A DNA stretch of 64,000 nt from Mycteria americana (lineage: Eukaryota; Chordata; Aves; Ciconiiformes; Ciconiidae): NCBI RefSeq assembly GCF_035582795.1, contig NC_134372.1:39656316-39720315 (forward strand), read 5' to 3'. This document shows, one piece after another, positions 13,801 to 22,700 of the stretch (the stretch's first letter is position 1; each line of letters begins with the position of its first letter). The translations under genes and the position numbers were made by a program. The notes under the pieces were generated by a model, which saw nothing but the letters and a program-made list of their open reading frames with translations, was not told the DNA's origin and did not search any database.

Positions 13801-14421
13801 AAATGAAGTCAAAGCCATTTTTAACTGAAAAGGGGCTCCTGCTAAAGGGGAACACATTTAAGGCACTGGAAGCTTAACGTGATGAGTATTTTGGTTTCCT
13901 AATAGTATTTTGGTTGCCTGAACCCGCTCAACTGAACTTTCAGCCCTGGAGTGTCCCCCGTATTCCCCTGTTCGTGCTCTCCCTCGGCCACCCTCACGCT
14001 GCAGTCAGACGGGCGAACGACACGGACAAAGCCCTTCGCTTCAGCCCGGAGCGGGCTCAGCCCGCTCCCCTTCACGCCGCCCCGTCTCTGGGGGTAACCG
14101 GCACGTTTCGGGGGGCCGCGCCCGGAGCCCCCGGCCTCACCGGGAGCTCTGCCCCCGCTCTCCCCCGGGCGGGGGCCGCGGTCCGGCCCCGGCAGTCGTG
14201 TGTCCGTCCCTCCGTCCGTCCCCCCGCCCCGATCCGTGCGAGCCCCCGCGCCCGGCGGTGCTGCTCCTCCCGGCCCCCGCCCCGGGGCTGCCCCCCGCCC
14301 TTACCGACTCCGCGAGGAGGAGCTGGCCCTTGCGGGAGCAGAGGAACTCCCGCGGCGGCAGGAGCGAGCGCAGCCCGGGCGGCGGCGCGGCCACCTCGGG
14401 CTCGGGCTCGGGCTCCTCCAT
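1725..14421 (-). CDS. CMTM3: CMTM3, CKLF-like MARVEL transmembrane protein 3 (span of coding exons; 3' end uncertain)
   Basis: Four minus-strand coding exons join in phase: 14421-14305, 5224-5069, 3235-3140 and 1842-1725, giving 162 codons plus one base. The product is a MARVEL-domain protein with four membrane spans, near residues 40-58, 61-80, 97-113 and 124-143. The acidic/proline N-terminus (MEEPEPEPE), the LCSRKGQLLLAES motif, the APLLEFLLALF second helix, and DFLRCVTAA at the start of exon 3 match the CMTM3 family as I remember it. CMTM3 is a small vesicle and plasma-membrane protein linked to receptor trafficking. All GT/AG sites are present. Human CMTM3 is 182 aa and ends in an acidic EEN/SDSD tail; that tail was not found here, so the final exon is either left of the window or replaced by read-through to the TAA at 1719-1717. 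CMTM4 is less likely given the N-terminus and the position two genes from TK2. Confidence 0.9.
3140..3235 (-). CDS. CMTM3: CMTM3 coding exon 3
   Basis: It encodes residues 92-123 (DFLRCVTAAVIYFAISIAAV then SKYNDGASKAAG), the third membrane span and following loop. The acceptor is TACAG|GAT and the donor GGA|GTAAGT, phase 0. The 96-nt length equals CKLF exon 3, as expected for paralogues. Confidence 0.93.
3850..3962 (+). repeat. possible ancient amniote CR1/L3-type element 3' end
   Basis: The segment has a 'tgtagctctgcagggcaggggccatg' type core followed by AATAAA-like sequence near 3950. It resembles the 3' end of old L3/CR1 LINEs of amniotes. This is recalled similarity, strongly decayed, inside CMTM3 intron 2. 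Confidence 0.35.
5069..5224 (-). CDS. CMTM3: CMTM3 coding exon 2
   Basis: It encodes residues 40-91 (VLSFIIFICY... to ...GLYWPLT), covering the first two membrane spans of the MARVEL domain. The acceptor is CTCTAG|GTG and the donor ACG|GTAAGTG, both phase 0; length 156 nt. Confidence 0.92.
5225..14304 (-). other. CMTM3: CMTM3 intron 1 (about 9.1 kb)
   Basis: No recognisable coding exon or RNA gene lies in this intron. It contains a short palindromic AT tract near 6601-6625, several homopolymer A runs, and a small GC-rich block at about 11505-11632 that stands out from the AT-rich surroundings. Confidence 0.7.
6601..6625. repeat. AT-rich TAAT/ATTA palindromic tract
   Basis: The tract is made only of A and T with repeated ATTAATTA units and near-perfect dyad symmetry. 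A related TTAATTTAATTAATTAA run occurs near 6723-6740. Probably simple sequence. Confidence 0.5.
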
Positions 14422-15070
14422 GGCTGCGAGCGGCTCCGGCGGCCGCGGGCTGGCGAGGAGCGCTGGCGGCTCGGGGGTGGTGGCTTTTGTGTTTTTTTTT
14501 TTTTTTTTGAAGGAGGGAAGCGGAAATCGTGACACTGCGGAAACGTGAAAAAAAGTTTCAGCATCCCCAAATCTGGGGGGTGGCGGCCGTGCGCTCGGGG
14601 CGGCGGGAGGGGGGGCTCCGCCGGCGGCCCCGCACCCCGGCCCCGTTGCCGCCCGCGGCAGCAGCTGCGGGGGGGGGGATCCCGCAGGGGCGGCGCGGCC
14701 CCGGGCCGCGGGCACCCCCGGCCGCGCCCAGCCGGCTCCGGCCCCGCGGCGGGGCTGCGGGGCCCAGCGCAGCCGGGGTGCAGCTGCTGGCTGGGCTGCG
14801 GGCGCTGGCCGCCCGCCTTTGCCGGGCACGGCCGGTAGCTGCCTGCGCTGCCGCCGGCTCGGCTCGGGGCGCGGCCGGCCCGGGAGGGCTCCCCCGGCCT
14901 GCGCACGCCTCGGTGCCTGGAAGGGCTTCAACGCGAGCTGCCTCTTCCCAGCGCGTCCCCTTGGTCTGTTCTCTGGGCCGCTGCACCGCCTCTCCCATCG
15001 CGGGGCGCCTGCGGCTCGGCTTGGGCAGCCGGGCTACGCGGGAGGGCGCTGAACTTCAGCGCTGGCTCTC
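14030..15070. promoter_or_regulatory. CMTM3: CpG island at CMTM3 start
   Basis: A GC-rich, CpG-dense block of about 1 kb surrounds the CMTM3 first exon (14421-14305) within AT-rich flanks. A poly-T run near 14492-14509 interrupts it just upstream of the start codon on the gene strand. Most likely the CMTM3 promoter and 5' UTR. Confidence 0.8.
14305..14421 (-). CDS. CMTM3: CMTM3 coding exon 1
   Basis: It encodes residues 1-39, starting at MEEPEPEPE and ending LLLAES. The donor is TCG|GTAAGG, phase 0. It lies in a CpG island. The reading frame is open upstream, but the acidic PEPEPE start aligns with the family N-terminus, so this ATG was chosen. Confidence 0.88.
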
Positions 15071-15457
15071 AGCGCAGGAGCACCTGTAGCACAGACACTT
15101 GAATACATTATGTGGCTTCTGATACCAATTCCTCTACTACCTTCCTTGCACTGCAGTACAGTCGCGATTGCAGCACACTAGGGAGGCAGCGTGGTTATTT
15201 TCAGCGCTATTCTGAGCATAGAAATGAAAATTTGGGGATCAAAAGGTCTCGCAGCAATACAACGTTCACATGGCACGAGCCAGTGGTCAGCCAGGATGCT
15301 GATCTATGCAATGAGGAACACAAGGCTGAAAAAAAATCTGTTCCTAAAGATGTTTATTGGTACAGTAAATCAAGTAATTTTTACTTCAAGTGCACTTAAT
15401 AAATAAGTAATATTAAATTAGGCACTTAGGCCCAAAAGGCACTTAGGCCTATTTGTA

Positions 15458-15463
15458 TTTTAT
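15458..15463 (-). terminator. CKLF: candidate CKLF poly(A) signal
   Basis: AATAAA on the minus strand, 277 nt past the CKLF stop codon; it is the first perfect hexamer downstream of the stop. Confidence 0.5.
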
Positions 15464-15739
15464 TACAGAAAGAAGACAATTACGAAATTAATTTTCATAC
15501 AGGTGAAAATGTAATTAAGTTTAGAAAAACAGGACAATTTTCTGTGAAGCTTATACTAGTGAAATTGCAACCCTGAAACTACATTTGTAAATGTAAGAAA
15601 ACTTATGAACAATACTTGCAAAAATGTACATAAATGCACAGGAAATTCAAAGGTGAACACGTGAAAATACAAATTCTTTAAAAGAGAACAGTAAAACAGT
15701 CATCAATAGAAAAATCGTTCTTTTACTAAAATGGTAATC

Positions 15740-15844
15740 TCATTTCGCAGGAGTACTCCCTCCTCTTGGTCCATCAAGGCTAATCTTCTGGAAAAGCAGA
15801 ACGGCGTCGACGACACAGAGAACAAGCAATACAAGACCAAACAC
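15740..15844 (-). CDS. CKLF: CKLF coding exon 4 with stop
   Basis: It encodes residues 109-142 (VFGLVLLVLCVVDAVLLFQK then a short polar tail GGSTPAK) and ends in TGA. The acceptor is CTTACAG|GTG. The single Cys in VLCVVDA replaces the CC pair known in human CKLF. Confidence 0.92.
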   Translation of the reverse strand: MFGLVLLVLCVVDAVLLFQKISLDGPRGGSTPAK

Positions 15845-18442
15845 CTGTAAGAATAACGATAATGTGAGTTTCCCCATAGAATCTCTATCTTATACTGTAG
15901 TGACTCATCTACCGTTCCTCAAAGCAGCACTAAACTCATCTTTCTAAGTTGGTTCTGGCTTTCTAAATAGCTGCATGATGTGAGACAGCTGACAAATAAC
16001 ATCCGTATTTAAATCCTATCAGCCTTTCATATAGCAGTCTACGCCCTGGCTTTGTTTGATGTTTGTGTTGGCGATGATGTGTTCTCCTTGAAAGCTAAGC
16101 TAATGCTGCATTATGCCAGACAATGCTTTTATCCTAAATGAAAACCCTTCTGTCTCTTTAAGGGCTGCCTGATTAATGGTATTGGCCCGGAGAAAAGTCA
16201 ACATTTGTAGAAACAAGCCTGGCAGGAAAAATATAGTGCTCCTCTCCTCTGAAGCTTTGAATGGGAAACATATTCCAAATTGAAGAAAATGTACGTAAGT
16301 ATTTAAAAAATATACAACTTCAGGCAGGCAACTGGAAACGTGTTTGCAAAACGACTGCTGAGTTAACTTGCTCAGCTTCTGCCCTTCAGCCCCATCCCAC
16401 ATGCACACTAGTTTTTGATGCAAGCATGTTCTAAAATGGAATTATCTGATCAGTGGGAGTAACGCTAAGGCAAGCTCTTTCAGGAGAGCACAGTTGAAGG
16501 CAGTCTGTGCCCCAGCAGTACAGGCCTTGGGGCAATTCTGTTTCTCCCAGCATTGAAGATGTCATACGTTCTGCCCAAACTTGTTTTCCAAGCTACCTGC
16601 TTAGTCTCCGGCTTCCAATTTAACTTCCATTTCTATTAACTTTTTGCTTAGGATGTCATTGCCAGCGAAGACATCAGCTTTCCACCTCATCGTCTCTTAA
16701 GGTCACAAGATTTTGAAAAACTCCTGTGGCAAGTTCTGGGTTTCTTTTGGTTGCTTGTCACATTTTTGCTTATCTCGTACTTCAGGAGACTTAAATACTT
16801 TCAAAACTGAGTTTTTTCCCCCTTATTGTTTATTAATGTTAATTACATTAGTTTTCATTTCAATTAAAAATACCAGTTATTTGAACTATCAAACTGGTTT
16901 GGTCTTGTGAAGTACACAAAAGTCTTACAACCGTAGTATGAAAAAACCTTTTCAGCTGCCATAATTTCTCAATTTGTGTCAGAAAAAATAACATATTTTA
17001 AAATAACCAGCATGTCTGATAAAAAGTTTCAACTCTTTTTAGCAGGACTGTAGACATTTCTTTTTAAATAGCATAACCAAACTGGATAGTCCTGAAAGAG
17101 CTATGGATTATCCCACCTAGGATTTCAAGCTATGGAAGTAAATGCAGGTTCCTCAGATTAGTTAAACTCTAGGAGTTTTCAGTGTTAGTACTTCTCTGGA
17201 GTAATTCCCAAGTCTGGTAATATCGTTAAATTACTAGCGATTTGAGGATTTTCCTTTTTTTTTGTGAGATACACTGCATGCGTATTCACTTTTGTTTGCG
17301 ACTGCCGAGTACGTTCTTCTGTGACAGAGTTATTTTCATGGTCTTACCACAATGTCAGTATACCGAGAGGGTCAAATCACGTCCACTTTAAGAAAGGAAA
17401 TTCGTTAATAATGTTCCTACTTACTCCTCCAGCCAGTGTCCCGTTGTTGGTCTTGATTATTACTGCAAACAGGCACACGATGAGGAGGAACAACGCTGCA
17501 ATCACCGAGTTGAAAATATCCTGAAACAGCCAGCGGAAGCAAAATATTTATTCTGAAATGCATGCCTGAAGAAGAACGTGAATCGCTCCCAATAGTGTAC
17601 GAATCATTAAAAATTGCTGGTTTACTATAGAAATAGAATCACACCAGTATCCATGGAAGATCGATAGTGACACCCAGTGGTTTGATGTTAAAAAGAGCGT
17701 TTGTTGTCTCATCAAACTTCCTCATTCTACCTTTTTTTTTTTTCAAATTTATGCAACTTGGCTACAGTTGACAGACTAAAGCAGGAAATAAATTTAAAAA
17801 AGGGGGGTAAGAGAAGAACTCACTAATATTTAAGTGAAAGCGTGTGTTTAATTTCTGATGTGAAAGGTGAAAAGTACAGCATTATGAAGTTAAGCAAGTG
17901 GTACAGGAGGGTCCGTTAACGGCTGTAAGCCAGCTATGTAGAAAGGGATGCGAAAGAACACTGCCATCTCTGTGAGGGAGAACTGGTTCAACAACAACGA
18001 GAGTCTGGGTTTTGCTTTAACTTCACAGAAACGGCAGCCCCTCTGAACGGGCAACCACAGAACGGGTGACATCCCTCGTCTTCGGGGCCGGCCCATACTC
18101 ACAGCCAAGGGCCAGAACAGCCAGCTCATCCTTCGGTCGAGCTTTAGCAAGTACAGCAGAAAAAACAGCGCCGTGATGACCACCTCCATGACGGCCAGCG
18201 CCGTGTACGCCCCGTGGGAGCGGGAGGCCACGAAGCAGAGGAACGTTACGAACGCCACCAGCTGAGGACACAGAGTCACGGGGGTTAGCGCCGCGCCCGC
18301 CGCTCCCCGCCCGCCCCGGAGCGACCCCCGGAGGGGTCCGGCCCCGCCCCGCCCCGCTCCCCTCAGGGCCTACCGCGCGGGCGATCTTCAGGGCGCCCCG
18401 CGGGGAGCGGGCGAAGCCGCTGTCCACCTCCACCGCTGCCAT
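15740..18442 (-). CDS. CKLF: CKLF, chemokine-like factor / CKLF-like MARVEL protein (complete, 142 aa)
   Basis: Four minus-strand exons (18442-18374, 18261-18103, 17520-17425, 15844-15740) join in phase 0 throughout and encode 142 aa ending STPAK-stop. The product is a four-span MARVEL protein, spans near residues 24-36, 44-64, 80-100 and 109-126. The motif LKLDRRMSWLFWPL followed by DIFNSVIAALFLLIV closely resembles CKLF (LRLDRLMKWLFWPL, DIINSLV) as I recall it, and the position beside TK2 agrees. Mammals have CKLF, CMTM1 and CMTM2 between TK2 and CMTM3; only one gene is present here, so it may be co-orthologous to all three. It lacks the adjacent Cys-Cys pair of mammalian CKLF in span 4. 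It shares a head-to-head promoter with TK2. Confidence 0.9.
17425..17520 (-). CDS. CKLF: CKLF coding exon 3
   Basis: It encodes residues 77-108 (DIFNSVIAALFLLIV... to ...NNGTLAGG), span 3. The acceptor is TTTCAG|GAT and the donor GGA|GTAAGT. The 96-nt length and splice phase equal CMTM3 exon 3. Confidence 0.93.
18103..18261 (-). CDS. CKLF: CKLF coding exon 2
   Basis: It encodes residues 24-76, from LVAFVTFLCF to LFWPLA, covering MARVEL spans 1 and 2. The acceptor is CTCAG|CTG and the donor GCT|GTGAGT, both phase 0. Confidence 0.92.
18374..18442 (-). CDS. CKLF: CKLF coding exon 1
   Basis: It encodes residues 1-23 (MAAVEVDSGFARSPRGALKI then ARA). The start has a strong GCCGCCATGG context. The donor is GCG|GTAGGC, phase 0. 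It lies in the CpG island shared with TK2. Confidence 0.88.
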
Positions 18443-18493
18443 GGCGGCGGGGCTGGGCCGGGCTGGGCGCTGCTGCACTCGCACCCCTCGGCT

Positions 18494-18517
18494 GGCACCG
18501 GCACCGGCACCGGCACC
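18494..18517 (+). repeat. (GGCACC)4 hexanucleotide repeat in the shared promoter
   Basis: Four perfect tandem GGCACC units lie between the CKLF and TK2 start codons, probably in a 5' UTR or promoter core. Copy number may vary between individuals. Confidence 0.8.
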
Positions 18518-18639
18518 GCAGCAACGGCCGCGGCCCCGCCCCGCGGCTCCCCCGGCGGCGGAAGTGCGCGGGCGGCGGCCGGAAGCGGGACAGGGCCGCG
18601 CCGGTGGCGGTGCGGGCGGCGGCGGCGGCGGCGGCGGGG

Positions 18640-19709
18640 ATGGGCCATGTGGCGGCTGGGCGCGGCCTGGGCGCGGCCCGCGGCGCTGCGCGGGGCCCGG
18701 GGCCGGCGGGGCCCGGGGAGCGGCGCGCCGGGGGCCGCCTGCGCGGCCGGAGCGGCCGCGGGCTCCTCGGCGGGCGGCCTGGCGCTGCGCTCCCGGCCCG
18801 GCCCGAGCGGCGCTGGCGGCTGTGAGTCCGCGGGCGGGGGGCGCGGGGGGGGCAGCGGTGGGGAACCCGCTGGAAGGGGAAGTGCGAGAACGGCGGCCGG
18901 GGGGTGACAGCCGCTCCCGAACGCGTTCCGGGTTCCTCGCTGCCCGGCCGGTAAACAGGATGCGGCGGCGGCGGCTCGGGGGGAAGCCAGGAGCGTTGCT
19001 CAGGTCTTTTTAGGATTCTGCGCCAGTGATCGCGGCGGTGTGAGGAGCCGCCGGGCCTCCTAACGGGGCGGCAGCAGGACTTGCCCTCTTTTCGGACTGA
19101 GCAAACCCGCTTCTTCCGATTTCTTGTACGTCGTGGCCCTGATGATCTTCGTGGTCCCTCGCTGGCAGTGTCGGGGTACCGAAACTGCCTTTTTTGTGTG
19201 TTGCCTTTTGTTAAGGGTCTAGTAATCCGAGCACTGCTTGCAGAAGTTTTATATAGGCAGTTTTGAGATGTAAGACATCTAAATTGCTTGTCTTGGAGGT
19301 GTCCTAAAATCTTCATCCTTACCCAGCTTTGTAGCTAGGCCTGTGCAGTCAGCACATGGCCCGCCTTTCCAAAATCTATTTTTTCCCCAATGGAAACTAA
19401 CTGAGGAGCAGTAAGGATAACAAAAATCTGCTGAAAGAGCGTAGGTGCTCACCATTTGACTCTTTGTAGTGTCAAGGACAATGGAGAACTTAAGCTAAAA
19501 CTGTGTCAGTGTATGCCTCGGTGTGTCTATTACATGACCCAATGATTACCTAAAACCTTAAAGATTGGTGATTTAGCAAATACTCGTATTGAGCAATAGA
19601 GAACTTAAAAACTTCATGGAGGGGCTCACGTTAAGAGGCTCGCCATAACTGTTAAGTTATGAAGACCTCCTTCTTGGTTGTAACTCCTGTTTATTTCTAT
19701 TCTAGATAA
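18640..19709 (+). CDS. candidate overlapping upstream ORF in TK2 mRNA (61 codons after splicing)
   Basis: An ATG at 18640-18642 sits 7 nt before the TK2 ATG in a different frame, with G at -3 and G at +4, a stronger context than the TK2 ATG itself (T at +4). After the exon 1 to exon 2 splice (18821 to 19706) the frame closes at TAA 19707-19709. If the transcript begins upstream of 18640, this ORF would overlap and could dampen TK2 translation. The Ala/Gly/Arg-rich peptide resembles nothing I recognise. Confidence 0.35.
18647..18821 (+). CDS. TK2: TK2 coding exon 1 (mitochondrial presequence)
   Basis: It starts [19 protein letters not shown] and encodes 58 codons plus one base. The composition suits a mitochondrial targeting peptide. 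The donor is GGCT|GTGAGT, phase 1. Confidence 0.85.
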
Positions 19710-22700
19710 ACATCTGATAAAAGAAGATGATAGAAGGACAGTTGTAAGTATTTGCATTTTGTTCAGAAAACTATGTAAAAGGTGCAATCTCTTATTTTAC
19801 TACAGTCGGAGCGTATGTGTATGGCAGCCATTGGACGTGGCTGTTCTACTGAGTGGTGTCCAGGTGGTGGGTCTGTTACTGGGCCTTACTCGGTGCAAAC
19901 CCACGCTTATCTGGTTCTGTAAATTGCAAGAAAGTCGTGAGGGATTTGTGCAAACGCATGGTATTGTGTAGGGACAGGCGTCAGTTTGGGGTCAGCGTTG
20001 CGTGTGTAGCGTTGCAGTTGCCCTATACAACCCTGCCTGTGGGGCTTATTTTTGTATTTGGAATCTTAATTGCGTTAAGCTATAAATAATTTAAAGACAG
20101 CTGAAATGAAATTCTCCTAGTTTATTTTAATTGTGCAGGTTTCTGAAAATAAAATTTTAATGCATCTTAAGGTTTAAGCTATCTATTTAATGGCTACTGA
20201 AATTATTACTTCAGTTGGCATTTATTTTAAGTTGAAAGTTAAGTTGAAGTCTCTGAGGAGAGTTGTGGCAGGCAGCGTGGAGGAGCAGCAGACCAGGAGG
20301 TGACCCTCTGAAGCTCTTGGGGGCCGTGGGAAGGGGGTGGGATGCCGAAGGGCGAGCAGGCAGCTGCCTGCAGGGGTACCAGAAAGTACGGCTGCCCCTT
20401 GCCTGGTAAAGAGGCTGTTGGTATATGTATGTCAGGGAGAGAAGAAGTGGTGGTCTGTGGAGAGTCACAAAATCCAAACTGATCCCCAATGTCCTCCTGT
20501 AAAATAATCTATTTACATTATAAGGAAGTAGCATGCTTGATATGGAAAGAGTATATTTTTACATATGCTGTTTACTACTATGTGGTAGCACGGTTTTTAA
20601 AGGTGATGCTGTTTTTAATCAGATTTGTATCGAGGGGAACATTGCAAGTGGAAAAACAACATGCCTGGATTATTTTGCACAAACTACCAGCATCGAGGTA
20701 CTGGACGTACATTTCTTTGTCTTTATTTACATCATTAAGCAGTTGCTTGTCTTGACAAAATTGACAACTTAGAAGTGTCCTTTCTTAGGCTAATGAGAAA
20801 GGAGCAGCAGGTTGTGAGCCAGTGCACTTACTGGTGCACCTCCCCCTTCCCCAACTATTTGTAGTCAAACTGTAGAAGAGAAATTTAGATCATATGTAAT
20901 ATAGTACTGGATGCCAAAATATCAGTAAAACCTGTGGATTAGAGGTTGTACCTCCGTAAAGTAACAGCGACCCACATGGGTTGGGCATGTTGGGGCACGC
21001 TTATTTGCTCTTTTATGTCACTTAAATCTTAGATGTATCTTGTAATAAGCAAAGTAAAGACAAAGAAGTAATGATGTAAAAATACTGATGTCAGGTAACT
21101 GAGATCCCAGTAAATGGGGCTTTTTTAAAAAACGAAAAATCTCTTAGAATTGTTTCTGGGGATTTCTTAGACTGGCATGGTATTTGATTTCATATTATTT
21201 AGAAGAAGATTAGGGGAAGGGCAGGCTTACTATATTTTAAACAAAATCAAGATCAAACCTCAGTGAGCAATTGCTTTGTGCACATCAGATATTAATACTT
21301 TTCCTGGCAGACCTGGGAGCACATTTGATAATAAGTCTTAGGATTCCTCATAGAAATGCTGGGTTGCCAGATGTATTTGGGAGTTTAACAGGAATGATCC
21401 TTATGGAGTAAATAACTATTAACCCAAAGAATAGCAAACCTTAATTTGCATATAGTGCAACATTTTTTAAAAAGCTAGTTAACTTCCCAGGCTTATCAGA
21501 TTCTCTCAGGTCTGGCTCTACAGTATCGTTGGAGTTTTCGACGCTGTTTGAACCAGATAAGTCTCTTGTGATTTTACCTATTCAGATTAGAAGCTTTTCT
21601 GATTAATTTCATAAAAGTTTTGAATACGTTTTGATGGTTAGATCGCAAAAATAAAATGAAAAGTAATATGATAGCAGACTGATCCTCTTTGCTGACAAGT
21701 GTTACTTTCTGAGAAATTAATTTGTGAGGGAATGAGCAGGTCATTGAAATGCAATCAGTACGTAGCTAGGCCATTCCTTCCCTTACATGGTACTGATTTT
21801 GACTTGAAAAAGTGAAATTATATCCAGACTCATTACGTAATCAATCCAGTGTTGTATTTTGGTGGTTTAAAAATGCTAAAAAGATGTTGTATAATGATAT
21901 TTCTGTATTTTTTAACAGCGTTCATTATTACGTTTTGTATTACAGGATTCAGTGTTGTTTTTTGAAGAGGGATGAGCTTTCCAATACAAGTCCTGAATAC
22001 TCTGACTTACTGAAAGAGTATTCATTAAAATAGTTGTAGACTTGTAGGGTCAAATTAAGTATTTTGAATCTAAAATATGTTTAACATGGAGTAATTCTTT
22101 TTAATGAGGTTTTGACAGAACCAGTGACTAAGTGGAGGAATGTTCGTGGTCATAATATCCTGGTAAGTGGCAGAAATTACTTCTACAATTACTGTCCTTT
22201 TAGAAAGACATGCATGAGGACTTGCCAGTCAGCAAAACTGTTATGAAAGGTGTGGTCATAATCTCATACAGCAAAAAATAAAGCTCCATGATGCAAAAGA
22301 TCTTTTACTGTGATTAAGACATGCATATAATAGAAACATTGCACATAAAATGTGGTTTTGGCAAGGACTGGGTCTTCTATTGCATATGAGCCAAAGAAAT
22401 TCACAGAAAAGTAAGTGTGAGCGTGACAGTTGTTTCTAAGTCTACTTATGCCTATTTCAAAGAAGGGAAGAACATCACTCAAAGTGAGGGGTGGATCTGA
22501 TCAGTTAATATCATTTGACTGCTGAAGATGAGGAAAATTCAGTCCTGTGAGGTGTTGAGAGCTTCTGTTGTCTTTTGGGTAGTCGTCGTTTCTTGGAACC
22601 ATTCCCCACAAGTACGTCTCTTTGTCACAGCTGTGCTCGGAGACAGCAGTCAGGGCTCTGACTACATCTGTAGATACGCTTATGCTTTTGCTGGGATGGC

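Larger units (their letters stand above)
18290..18990. promoter_or_regulatory. CpG island and bidirectional CKLF/TK2 promoter
   Basis: The start codons of CKLF (18442, minus) and TK2 (18647, plus) are only 204 bp apart, within a CpG-dense island. No TATA box was seen. Two ETS/GABP-like cores lie between them, CGGAAGTG at 18559-18566 and CCGGAAGC at 18579-18586. ETS sites are typical of CpG bidirectional promoters of nuclear genes for mitochondrial proteins. A four-copy GGCACC hexamer repeat occupies 18494-18517. Confidence 0.85.

Noticed and set aside
14137-14931. 264-codon minus-strand ORF extending CMTM3 exon 1 upstream
   Set aside because: The extension runs through a poly-T/poly-Lys stretch and GC-rich filler in a CpG island; the MEEPEPEPE start fits the family N-terminus.
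18363-19316. 317-codon minus-strand ORF opposite TK2 exon 1
   Set aside because: Composition-driven open frame in a CpG island, Arg/Pro/Ala-rich, overlapping true CKLF and TK2 exons in other frames.
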